A stretch of 64,000 nt of DNA from the NCBI GenBank assembly GCA_021186555.1, contig JAJKFL010000006.1, positions 36,143,478 to 36,207,477 of the forward strand, given 5' to 3'. Position numbers and translations under genes: made by a program. Positions within the stretch are counted from its first letter, which is position 1. Each line of letters opens with the position of its first letter. This DNA is from Reticulitermes speratus (Eukaryota; Arthropoda; Insecta; Blattodea; Rhinotermitidae). The notes under the pieces were generated by a model, which was not told where the DNA came from, ran no database searches, and saw only the letters and a list, made by a program, of their open reading frames with translations. Below, one piece after another: positions 35,012 to 46,030 of this stretch.

Positions 35012-35607
35012 GTAATGTGCTCTCTTAGCAACATCAAGCTACCATTATCCTACAAATATTACCTTTTTTTTGTGTTTTTCCATTTGATTTCTGTGGGTTC
35101 ATGTTTTCACGCTTTGAACGATGCTAAAACCAAAACTACTCGCACGTACGTGAAACAAAAATATTTTTGTCAATAATTCATTTGTTTAGGAAGTGTTATA
35201 CATGACAGTACTTGCATATTAGAACTAATGTTTAAATACTGTAAGACGTTTTAGTGCTTATGTTATCTTCCACAATTATACGAGTAGGATTCTCTCGACA
35301 AAATCGAGAAGGGGAAATACAAACTTCCACCACACAAAGTATTAGAAAACTCTGAAAAATTCAGGAAATCGATAGGATATATTTTATTCGCAAAATACTC
35401 GAATATTTGTTAAACTTGTCTATTTCAGTCGCACACAAGATTTCGTTAAAAATATTGAGTCTACCCTTTAAAATAGCTTTGTTTGATTTTATATTAACTT
35501 GTATTGTAGTTAGTGGCTGAAAACCATACTGTTTTTTTGAATGTCAGTTGACGGAACATTTAAGAATATTATTGCAATAATAGTTAATAAAAGATTATGT
35601 TGAACAT

Positions 35608-35732
35608 GTGCCGGGCTTTTACGAAAATGCCAATCAGCTTTCAGGTCCCATAAAGTTTAGCTAATATTTTTGGGTAGCTGACGAGCTACTGGCTTCTCAA
35701 AGAGGATCCCGTTCATGGAAATAGATAAATAA
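35608..35732 (+). mobile_element. RTE-like LINE 3' tail fragment
   Basis: Matches the 3' end at 15900-16000 in decayed form: CAGGTCCCATAAAG, TGGGTAGCTGACGAGCTACTGG and TTCATGGAAATAG. No coding part remains. Confidence 0.65.
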
Positions 35733-36186
35733 TATCTATATTATATATCACCAATTCCTAATCTCGCCTTATAACATTTTGGAAGCCAGTTTAATTCGAA
35801 AAGTTGCTAATTAACAAAACATTTAATTCGAGTGTTTCAGAATCCATTTTAAACAACAGTATCTAGATCAAATGTACTGTACATTGTGTCTTCATGGGGA
35901 GAATAAAGAAAGTTAAGTTTTACAATCACGACACGCATTATCAAGAGAATATTCCGTCATGTTATTGAACATTAATGTAACATAAATTTTTAATTTTTAT
36001 CTTTGACGAATATTATTTCTTAAGGGCTGATCAATTTTAACATAATTTGCGTATACTGAATCGTTCATACTATATTTATGTATTTATATATGCTTCTCTC
36101 CTTGATTTTACGACTCTCTGAAAATGATTCCTTAGAACAGAAATACGTCGGGCTACAAGCAGGTATTTCCCTGATATTGTGCAAGT

Positions 36187-36508
36187 CAGTTTCCGACTTA
36201 CGTAAAGGGTTCCGTTCCTGAAACTTTTACGTAACCTGAAATTTACGTAAGACGGTATTGATCTCACACCCTCCCCACCATTTATCGAACCTTATCGGTT
36301 ACCTAAACATTTTCACAATACCGGTGTACAAGTTTAAAATGTTATTGCTATCAACTTTTTTCATACGAAGCACATAAAGTACAATATATTTAATAAACAA
36401 CGCGTTAATAATAAATAATATTCCGTATATGATATTAATAATAATTAATATAAATTGTTTATGTAAATCCGAGTTTACGTAATCGCATATTACGTAACTC
36501 GGAAACTG
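36187..36508. mobile_element. MITE with five TTACGTAA palindromes, copy B
   Basis: 322 bp bounded by the inverted repeat CAGTTTCCGACTTACGTAA (left) and CAGTTTCCGAGTTACGTAA (read from the right). Inside, TTACGTAA occurs five times, twice within the TIRs. No coding frame. The family was not recognised and no clear target-site duplication was found. The same insertion is in copy C at 59503-59815, so it predates the duplication. Confidence 0.8.
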
Positions 36509-36983
36509 CCTGTATTTTTTGGTCAGAGTTATTACATTTAGGAAAAAGTCCTACCAGAACAAGTAAAACGAGTAACACCCCAGAAAGAAAAGCCAGTATG
36601 CCATGTACACTTGCAGTGGGCGTGTTTGCAGAAACTTATAATTTTGAATTCACATTTATGCATACAATAGAGTGAAATACTCTTGCAATATTCACTTATT
36701 CGTCGAATATTCTGGATCACCTCTTGTCTACTCTCACAATTGATGAGGCGGATTCTTCTGATAATCCAACATACGTACTAGCAATTATGCTGGGTATGTC
36801 CTCAGTACGTTTATGTGCTTAACTACCCAGTGTTTTTTCGATGGTTTTTCAGTGTTTCCTACGCTAATATGAAACTTACTTGTCATTATTAAGGAAGTAA
36901 TCGAGATTCATCAACACCACACTAATAACATAGAAATTAGTTAAGAATGTCCTGCACTTTAACATTCCGTGTAGCCTCTATTT

Positions 36984-37330
36984 CAGGGGTGCCAAACCGC
37001 GGCTCGCGAGCCACATGCGGCTCTTTGTCATATAATGTGCAGCTTGCGGATATATGTTGGCTAAGCTCCTTTTTGCATTACAATTAATAGAAAAGGTAAA
37101 TAACAAATTTTCAAGATTTATAATTAATTACCGGGTATAAAGTGAGAGTCCACTGGATTAAAACGTAAGTTTAGTGTTCATGGTGAGTAAATATATTTAA
37201 GAATTTTTGTAACAAAATGTAAATATAACAATAAAAACGTGCGTGTAATATTTGGTCATGTCTTGCGGCTCTCAAACATCTGAAGTTTATCGTATGTGGC
37301 TCTTACGTTAAGCAACTTTGGCCACCCCTG
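36984..37330. mobile_element. hAT-type MITE, present in B only
   Basis: 347 bp with imperfect TIRs (CAGGGGTGCCAAACCGCGGCTC on the left, CAGGGGTGGCCAAAG read from the right; shown in part). It is flanked by 8-bp repeats CTCTATTT (36976-36983) and CTCTATTC (37331-37338). Copy C has the unoccupied site at about 60667-60680 (AGCCTCTATTCAA). The 8-bp duplication and the CAGGGGT ends fit the hAT superfamily. No transposase. Confidence 0.9.
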
Positions 37331-37689
37331 CTCTATTCAATACAACAACTGTGCATTCATCAATATAAGCCCTTCATCAATCTGTCATACACCTACCACA
37401 AGCGTTTCATGAAAATAAACTCAGTGTTATTTTGATCAGTTAAAACTCACCACAGATAGCGCACATTAAACCCTAATATTTGCAAACCTTCAGGCACCCA
37501 ATAATTGGGTATCTTATCTTGAATGACAGAGAAAATTCACAGACAGTTGATTACATTCACCGTATTTCAAAGGCAACAATAAAATAACAGTGCAACAACG
37601 AAGGCTGTTATGTAAGCAATCATGATATAACAACATAAAATCGTGCATGAATACAATATCAACAAAAACAAATGCAGAATGGTATTGTA

Positions 37690-37920
37690 ACGTAGTTTAA
37701 TTACAAGGTATCCTACAACATGTTTCGGCCACTTATGTTGCCATCTTCACGGAGGTTTAAACAATAATACAATTACATTTCAAAAGTATCAGAACCATCA
37801 AATCATTGAAAATAAGTATATAATCAGAGTACAAATTCACAGTTAAAAGGTAATTATAAAAAGAAGTTTAAAACGTAGATACAAAAATTCTTGCGAATTG
37901 TATTACGGTAAAATGGGTGG
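37690..37920 (-). mobile_element. Repeat with 'GAAGATGG...CCGAAACATG' motif
   Basis: The minus strand reads TGAAGATGGCAACATAAGTGGCCGAAACATGTTG, given here in two parts: TGAAGATGGCAAC and GTGGCCGAAACATGTTG. GGC and GCC can pair. It is shared with copy C at about 61020-61200, where the core is mutated further. Probably the end of a Penelope-type or related element. Confidence 0.45.
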
Positions 37921-38630
37921 TGTGCATGGAAGAATGGGAAACCTACGCAAAAATTTATATCGGACGTTACACAAAGCAGTGAATACTACCAAAATTATTT
38001 TACAATAATTACAGTGCATCTTTTTTCAATCAGAAAGTTAGAGGGTCCTGAATACAAATATGAATCTGATTTTATAGACACATTCCAACTTTTAGTACGT
38101 GTGTAATATTACTACATTCTTAATATGTAACATTCTTATATTCTCATTTTAAAACTGTATGTGCTTTAACTTCCAAACAAATATTATTCCCCGCATAGTT
38201 AGGTATTTACTTTAAAGCATTGCTATCATAGAACTTTCCAAGTTCGCCACTGCGTGGTACGAATATACCCAAATTTGAATCGAGATACAAATATATAAAA
38301 TGCACTTATATAATTAATAGATATTCCTATACAACTTTAGTATAAAGTGGTAAATAAATGTATAAAAATTATCATTAATATCCAGCACTGCAGTAGTGTA
38401 ATACACATACGGGTTCATATCTAAAATTCATTGTATATATAGTAAGTTGGTTAAGTACTCAGAAATGTAATCTGCACATATACGTTAGTGTTCCCACTTA
38501 GGGGTACCACACCCATTTAATTTTAATTCATGCAATTCTTCTGTTTAATAAGACAAAATTAAATTGGTTTAGCTTGGTACAAAAGAGAGACATTTCTATG
38601 AATCGGTACGTTGATTTGTGGAACAGAAGC

Positions 38631-38943
38631 TCATGCACAGATCTCAACATTCAAAATCAGAACGTTCAACAATCCTAAGGTACCAATTTCTGTTCTTTCG
38701 AAATTCACGAAATTCATTTTACAAATTTTTCTATACAATTCAGAAATAACGTCTGATGTGTAAGACAAATATGTCCCTCCGTCCGTCACTCTGTGTACTA
38801 ATATCAGCGTAAATAACTGGGTACAATAAACTGCTACTGGATATGGCACATGCCCTCTTAAAACCGTCGATAAATCCTGTATTTCAGCCACACTGATCAA
38901 TAATGATGTCCAGAATTTGATTTGTTTTGTACAATATAAACAG
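38631..38943 (-). other. Open frame kept in both copies on the opposite strand (B)
   Basis: An uninterrupted frame of about 104 codons runs from a candidate acceptor (TTCTGTCAG) to TGA at 38631. It contains KQIKFWTSLLISVAE, YPVAVYCTQLFTLILVHRV and LLNVLILNVEICA and is moderately hydrophobic. The counterpart at 63006-63318 is open over the same length with no indels, although flanking sequence has indels and many residues differ. I do not recognise the family. A membrane-protein exon (for example a chemoreceptor of another type) is possible; chance is also possible. It lies inside intron 4 of the receptor. Confidence 0.3.
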
Positions 38944-40635
38944 CTGACAGAATTTATTAAAATTTTATATCACATGTACATGCAAAATTATTGGTCGGTA
39001 AGTCAATTTAAATTGGACTCGGTTACAGAAACCACTCTCCAAATGCTCTACAGGGAATAAAGACCGTTTGTTCTGATATCCATAAAAAACTAAAAAATAC
39101 ATTCTTTACGCAGAACGTAGAATTTGTTAATGTTAAACCTGGTACAAATAATAGCCACTGAGAATTAAAGGGTTAATCTCACGACATGGAAAAATATATC
39201 CAACCAAAGAACACAAAATTTCTCTCCACTAAATTCTGTTACGTGGATCGTACCATCCTGGAGGCAATTGATAGTGGGCTCCATCCCAGAAAAATGAACA
39301 GAAAAATTGCTTTGTTTTGAGATGTGTATAAAAACGACTCATTGTCGTCTGAAGGAAAGGAGAAAGCATTACCGCTGTTGTTCGCCGATCGACTGCCCTT
39401 CAGGACAGAAGTACTAAATAAGGTTATCGTTATAAATTTCCAGATTATCTTATAAAGGGCAAATTTTCGAAAAATTTTTAACGAATATAAAACGCGTGTT
39501 TTGATTTTCTCTACAATTCTGTCTGATATATTTCTTACTCTAAGAAGAAATCAGCGAGATATTATTATAAAAGTGCATAGGTCTTCATGTAAGGCATATT
39601 TTATTATTGTCAGAGTTTAATCAAACGTGAATTTTCTTGACAGATTTTCGAAAAATGCTCGAATATCAAAAGTCATAAAAATCCGTCCAGTGGGTGCCGA
39701 GTTGTTCCATACGGACGGGTAGACATACGGACAAACGGACGGACAGATGTAGCGATGTTAATAATCGCTTTTCGCAATTCTGTGAAAACGCCTAAAATAC
39801 CACAATTTTTTAAATTTTTTCTACTTTAAAAATAGCTGAGAGTAGATAATCAAAATTTATCTTTTAAATATTTACTTAGCCGCCCATTTTATCCCCCTCC
39901 CCGAACTCTACCGCCCGTCGGCCCTAAATAGTAGTCCCCCCCCCCCCCCCAAGCTATGTTCTTTCTTTCTTCTTCAGCACTTCGTCCTTCAAAACTCCAT
40001 CCCCCGTCTTTTTTTTCTGACTCACGAGGGCTCAACACTTCCGTCCAGATTTCTCACAATCCCTTCACCTCCCACACAAAATTTCAAGCAGTACGACCCC
40101 TTCTGCGGTTGCTTTTGCGCTGAATATACTCAACAGGCTCGTCACGCAACAGCCATTTCGGCCTCATAACTCATTTCTCTCACGTCCTTCCATCTTCCGT
40201 AACCCACCGTAATTCAAGGCACCTCTTTCCACATTCCTGTGTGTTCGACACATTCCGGTACAAGGCCATACTATTCCCAGTGTTCCTGTAACCCATTCGC
40301 CTCCTCGGTCTCCTTCAACTCACACTTTACCTACAGCGTACTTACAATGCAGTACACTAGAGTATACACAGCATAGTGACAGCAAACCCTTCAGTGTCTT
40401 CTTTAATCATACTACAGTCTACGAAGAGTAGCACCGCTTTAAAAATGCAAACACTATAATAATAATTATTAAAATTATAAATTAAAGAAAAAGTCGCCCA
40501 CTTCTAAAGTTAAATCCTTGTAAGTAAGTCAAAATGGCTGAATTGTATCAAAGAAGGCAGAAGATTAACACTCAGTTTTCTAAACATGTCTATCCACAAC
40601 AAAATAATTGTCACTACACACGTTTCTCTATGCAG

Positions 40636-40740
40636 AGCTGGGGAGATCACGCCGACATATCGCAGGCTCTCGTCGTGTATATCATAATGGGAGGCTCAGT
40701 GTATATATACTGTTGGCTTGGAAACGAACTGTCAGAACAG
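40636..40740 (+). CDS. Receptor B exon 5, intact
   Basis: 35 codons, phase 0/0, acceptor TCTCTATGCAG, donor CAG|GTAAGA. Codes for SWGDHADISQALVVYI, a segment MGGSV that differs strongly from copy A, and YIYCWLGNELSEQ. Confidence 0.9.
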
Positions 40741-41268
40741 GTAAGAATATTTAGGACTCTCTAACGCATGTTTACATTCAACTTTTCGGTGTTGTAATAT
40801 AAATCTGTTATTTAAATATAAATTAATAATTAAAAGGTTTTATGCAGTATTCTTTACAGTACTAGAAACCACACAAACCGAACATTCATCACCAGATGCC
40901 CAGAGAAACTCTTCATATACCATTATGTATTGCAATATTTTTTCATTTATTCCCACTTCCTTAGAAGTGAGTTTACGTAACATGCTGAATAACGAACGAA
41001 ACTTTTCAACCGTCCAAAAACCAACACGCAATAATGAATACCTGCAAGTATGAGAAGGTTTCTTATTTCATAATTCCTTCTAAACATACACGTGTACGCA
41101 TTTCTTACATAAATTAATTTACTATAGTACTCATTATTAAACCAAAAATTATGTGTAACGTTGCTCTGAACGCCTGATGTAATCATAACCTGTAATATAT
41201 AACAGTGTATAGTCCTTGCAATAGTTCTTTACATGAAGATACGTTTCGGTGTTTTCAAATTATTCCAG

Positions 41269-41424
41269 GCTGAAAGTGTGAGAGACGCAGCCTGGGGATG
41301 CAACTGGGTAGGAACCCCAGTCTCTTTTCAGCGCTGTCTGGTCTTCATCATTGCCACAGCCAACAAAGAGTTCAGACTGACAGCCGGGAAATTTGTACCT
41401 GTGTGCAACTCTACAATGATGAAT
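41269..41424 (+). CDS. Receptor B exon 6, intact
   Basis: 52 codons, acceptor TATTCCAG, donor AAT|GTAAGG. Carries SVRDAAWGCNWVG, FQRCLVFIIATANKEF and LTAGKFVPVCNSTMMN. Only a few residues differ from copy A (for example GCN for GCD and VSF for VPF). Confidence 0.93.
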
Positions 41425-41534
41425 GTAAGGAAAGTAATGGTCTGCGAATAATGACACACGTCACACTGACACAAATAGCATATTCAGCTCAAACATTCAC
41501 GCTTCCCTCGCGGTTTAAATGAGATATTCGCTCT

Positions 41535-41755
41535 TCTGGGATATTACGCAGCGTTAATTGGTAGCAAGATACCGTCCTTTCGGGACAACCTATACGTCCC
41601 ATCTTCAAGGATCAAGCAGTCCAAGAAGAAGGCCGGGAATACTGACTACCAAAGTGTTCCAAGCATTCCTCTTGTACTCCTTCAACATTGAAGACGGGAC
41701 CGAAATGTTTCCCCGATACGCCGATAAATAACTACCAGTCTAACTGCGTAACATC
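41535..41755. repeat. Fold-back element in intron 6, copy B
   Basis: Counterpart of 2882-3094 with more mismatches between the arms (TTACGCAGCGTTAATTGGTAG on the left; ACCAGTCTAACTGCGTAAC on the right, each shown in part). Confidence 0.6.
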
Positions 41756-43391
41756 CCAGAACAGAGATGATCTCACAATATTCAGCGATAAACTAGGAAG
41801 TTTTAAAAATGTAAATTAATTATCCATTTCTTAATCTTGCTACCTGTTCCATAATGAGATATCTGTTTATGCCCTTGCGTCAAAATAAGCACACGACTTT
41901 CCCGCTTTTTGAAAATATCGTATTACGTCAACAGCCTTAAAATTTCAACTTCGTAAGACTTCCTAAAAATCCTCTACGTATAGCTCACTGGTTAATGCAC
42001 GTATATTTTGGATATCGTAGTACTTGTCTGGACTCTATTTTACACATGCAAGGTATCAAGTACAAAATTTTCAAAGATGACATAGGTTATATACTAAAAG
42101 TAACTGGCAAAAATTTATTACCAAAAGATATTCGTGTATTTTCAGGTTAATCAAATTGGCAGTGTTCAAAGAGAATTGATCTGGTTTTCCTTCCATTAAT
42201 AAGTATTTCTTCATTCAAAATTAGCAAAATTATAAGTTCATTTTGTATAAAATATCCTGGAGAATTATTACAAAGGTTTTGAAAACCAGTAACTCGATTA
42301 GTGGTATCATATGTAGGAAGAGAGAGTAAAGAACGGGGATGTAATGGATGAAGAGAGGCGTCCATATTGGCATTGAGAAATAAATACATGGGCCAACTTC
42401 GTTTTTGAGTTCAGTACACTCATTCAATCACGTGAATAACAAAACAAATTCTATGGTCCAAATTTTAATTCCAACAAAAGAAATGTAAAGTGGAAACTGA
42501 GTTAACACTTAAGAACGTCAATCGAATAACACACATAATACTATCATGGACGTTCAAAGATGACACCCACAAATTCTACTACAAATTTCTTCTCGGAGAA
42601 TTGCTTTCCAAGCACGAATGTCTAAATACACAACTTTCAGGTGATATCACATTTCACACAAATTCGAATGTACGGAAAAGTAAAATAATCCAGTATTTAT
42701 TACAGTATGATCTGATATTGCACAGTACGTGTTAATTCAGCATAACCAAACAAAATTACAGTGCCATCACAAATCATTTATTTTTGGCTTAAAACTTTTT
42801 AATGATATAATATGTTGTAGGGTGATGAAAGATTAGAAATCACGGGTAAGAAGAGCAGGATATTGAAAAATGTACAACACTGAATTATGTAAACTCTTGT
42901 ATTTAAAGACATTTAAAGACATATAAATAAAATCTATAAGCATCAAATGGATTAAAATTAAGGCAATGTTTTCTATTGTACATAAGAAATACACACACTC
43001 TTTATTCCGAAAACCTCAAGGAAAAACCTATTTAAGGACGCAGCATAGGATGATAATAAGAAGGGTATTAGAGGAGCTATTGTGTGAGGGTATGGATTGG
43101 ATTCCTCTAGCCTAGAACTACTTCCAAATTATAACAAAGCTATGAATGAGTAGCGTCCATAGCCATACGGAATTTTTTACCATATCAGTCGAATCAAATG
43201 CTTAAGGAAGGTTTTTGTTAACGAATTCACTTTAATTGTCTTAATAGACAAATTATTAATTTAACAAAATGCGTTGTTCGTCCTTATAATATTCCCAAAC
43301 CTTATTCAGAGTATGGAGAAACCCGGCATTTTCTGTTAGCGTGATTTGGACTTTCATTTTCTAATAACATACGTTTTATTCCTTTCCACAG

Positions 43392-43463
43392 ATGATGAAC
43401 CAGTCAGTATCATTCTTCATGTTCCTTCTTCATATGAAAGACAAGAATATGACCAACAAGTAA
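43392..43463 (+). CDS. Receptor B exon 7, intact
   Basis: Acceptor CCTTTCCACAG. Codes for MMNQSVSFFMFLLHMKDKN, MTNK and TAA (43461-43463). Confidence 0.92.
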   Translation: MMNQSVSFFMFLLHMKDKNMTNK

Positions 43464-43886
43464 ATATAACATATCCGAAGCATTAACATAATAATATACA
43501 GCGGCAGTAATGCCCTATCGTATCTCCGCTTAATAATACAAAAATACAAGTTATACATAAGCTGCACCGCTACACAAAGTGAATAACACAAAACATGAGT
43601 GCAAGTCAAAGTACAGTAACCTGGTTTCTTGCTAGAAACTTGTGCCAGAAATGTAATTGTGAAAGAGAGAATTTATGTAGGTGTTTGAATGAGAAAGGAA
43701 AATAAATCCGCACTTAATATTCACCTCATTCCACACACACACACACACATAAATCTGTGTTCACAACCTAAAATTACTAAAAGTTTTTACATTTTGCTTT
43801 CCAAACACAGGATAACAGAATATTCAGCGACAGATTCAGATGTTTTATAGGTATAAGTTAATGATTCAGCTCTCATGTTTACAGCT

Positions 43887-44954
43887 ATAACCGTCCGGCA
43901 CACCTTGACTATCTCAGTCGGTTGCATGAAACCTAATTTACAGGGATTAACATGGTTTGAGTATCGGGATATTAGAAAAGAAGAACCATTAAGATGATTT
44001 AAGTTTTTCTTACTATTCTGAAGTGTCTTTAGTTTGATTTATTATAAATCACTTGGAGCTAAATTCTTACATGTTTTGATAGTATACGATAACATAGCAC
44101 GGATCACTTTGTAGTTTGCGTTGCCAGTGTACTTCACAAATTTTTAAATTAATAGCCATGTGCATGTTCCAAAACCGGTATAAACCACTTAAGTCCAATT
44201 TAACACAATTATTTACTCACTATATCCCTAGCAATAATTTATTATTTTCTAATTAAAGAATTTTGTCTGTAGCTCTCTGCCGAAATTTATGAGTGATGCG
44301 ATCACGCGTCCTCCCTCTTGTGTCGTTCGCTATGGTAAACAAACCTGGTTCCCTTGTTCAAAATCTTCCCTACTATAATTTTCCTAACTAGTCTGACTGG
44401 TCATATGTAAATTCAGCAATCCCCTAATAGGTCCAAAACTTTGAAATTTCGTATTCTATCTCCGCATTGGTTCCTAATGCCTGACGCGATATCCCTTAAC
44501 GTAATGTATGTAAACCCCGTATGAGCGTCTTCTACCGGACAATTTTAATGTGCTACAGTTACTAACACGGTATCCACCACCTCGTGATTTACATTTCGAA
44601 AAAGTGTCAAATTCTCGAATTTTGACTGACCCAACAAACTCCAAATCCCCATTAATTTGACATTGACAAATGTGTGACAAACTAAACTCTCCTTTGTACT
44701 AACATGCAGCATCTCCCACACTATGCTAATCTCTACTTCTCTCACTCTTCAGCTATCTGTCCATCCTACTCAACATATGACTCCATCTCACTCTCTGCTC
44801 TTGTAACCTATCTTCTTCCCTGCTACAATAATGACCTTTAGTTAACTACCAGATGCTACTGACTTCCTTCCTAACACCTGCATTCTCTTTAGCTATATTC
44901 CAGAATTAATTTTTGATTTGCTTAATACAGTAAATAATTATCTCCAACGGTTAT
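43887..44954. mobile_element. Unclassified 1.07-kb TIR element, present in B only
   Basis: Compared with copy A (7764 onward) a block of 1068 bp is inserted. It begins ATAACCGTCCGG and ends CCAACGGTTAT, giving a short TIR (ATAACCG). It is flanked by ACAGCT (43881-43886) and ACATCT (44955-44960), a probable 6-bp target-site duplication with one change; copy A has a single ACAGCT. Its only frames are short, with no transposase. The family is unknown. Confidence 0.8.
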
Positions 44955-45057
44955 ACATCTTATTCCATATATGAGGTCTTTATTCATGTCACTGCCTCAA
45001 AATAAACACATGACTCTCGTTTATTGTCATAATAGTATGTCACATTACTAAATCCAT

Positions 45058-45725
45058 GTAGCATAGTCCTTCTTGAAAAGATAATAGGTCCTCGCTAGTT
45101 AAGAAATTCCCCGCAATTTATAGAACCTGGAGATTTATTATCGCGATCACAAGAGCCCGACACTTGTCCCGTTCCTGAAACAGATCAATTTAGTCCATGT
45201 CCCATCCCACATCTTGAAGATCAATTTTAATATTATCCTCACAATTATGCCTATGTCTTCAAAGCGATCTCTTCCCTTTTCTCTAAGATTTCCCCACCAG
45301 CACTCTGTATGCTACCTGCTACGCTCCTTTCTTTCATCTCGATTTGTTCACGCGAAAAATGTTGGGAGAAGAGTACAAATTATAAAGCTCGTTACTATGC
45401 AGTCTTCTCTACTCCCCTCGTCGATCCTCTTAGGCCCAAACTATCTGCCTCAGCACTCTCTTTTCCAAAATCCTCAGCCTATGTTCCTGCCTCAATGTGA
45501 GACCAAGTTTCAAACCCATACAAAACAACAGGCAAAATTATAGTTCTGAATATTTTAATCTGCATATTATTGTATAGCAAACTGGAAAACAAAATATTCT
45601 GCACCGAAGGGTAGCATGCATTCTCTGAGTTCAAACTGCTCTTAGTTTCTCTATAAATTTATTTTTCGAATGTTAGGGGTTTTACCTAGTATTTTAAATG
45701 TTCCAAACCTTCAAAGAACGTTTTT
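45058..45725 (-). mobile_element. Old RTE-like LINE 3' end, minus strand (copy B)
   Basis: Same insertion as 7868-8570. Recognisable by the plus-strand phrases GTCCTCGCTAGTTAAGAAATT, CCCATCCCACATCTTGAAG and CTCAGCCTATGTTCCTGCCTC (each shown in part). Confidence 0.8.
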
Positions 45726-45759
45726 ACTTATCTTTGTGTTGTGAGTTTGTCCTCAATTA

Positions 45760-46030
45760 ATAAGTCACATTAATATCTTTAAGCTTTCTGCTTCATAACA
45801 CTTCCTAAAATCTACATAATTATGGCTCACTGGTTAACGAACGTAAGTTAGAAGGGCTATGTGTAGCCTGCAGGTAGCTGGAGAAGTCCATAGCGGTCCT
45901 GATCAGACGCAAATGTCATAGGAAAGAAAAAGTTGGGGTTGAGACTGACCAGCAGGTCACAGAGAGACATCTAACGAACTAGCGTCTCAAGCAGAAATAA
46001 CTGAATAGTTTCACAAAGAGATAAAAAGGG
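45760..46030 (+). pseudogene. Mosaic relic: intron 6 piece joined to receptor exon 3
   Basis: 45760-45850 resembles part of intron 6 (3261-3350 and 41925-42015; AATTATGGCTCACTGGTTAA). Directly after it, 45857-46030 resembles exon 3: TATGTGTAGCCTGCAGGTAG, GAGACTGACCAGCAGG and AGAAATAACTGAATAG, ending in GAGATAAAAAG where exon 3 of B and C ends in GAGATAAAACG. The frame is broken. Another short piece of the same exon may lie at 46987-47022. Confidence 0.6.

Larger units (their letters stand above)
29721..43463 (+). pseudogene. Odorant receptor copy B, seven exons, 5' half disrupted
   Basis: Exons are 29721-30015, 30583-30854, 34558-34817, 34913-35011, 40636-40740, 41269-41424 and 43392-43463. 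Order, splice sites and phases match copy C (exons 1-4) and copy A (exons 5-7). Exon 1 lacks one base compared with C and reaches TAA at 29760. Exon 2 is five bases shorter and has TAA at 30617. Exon 3 lacks three single bases at separate places, and exon 4 lacks one before its donor. Exons 5-7 are open and keep all family motifs. A start at ATG 29831 would avoid the exon 1 lesion only by dropping about 37 residues. It is a pseudogene by its 5' half, unless exons 5-7 are used by another promoter or spliced to another copy. Confidence 0.88.
39435..45725 (+). repeat. Segmental duplication block, copy B right part (pairs with 538-8570)
   Basis: Holds the end of intron 4, exons 5-7, the 3' flank and the old LINE tail in the same order as copy A. 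It lacks the SINE and Penelope insertions of A. It carries the TIR element at 43887-44954 instead. Confidence 0.85.
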
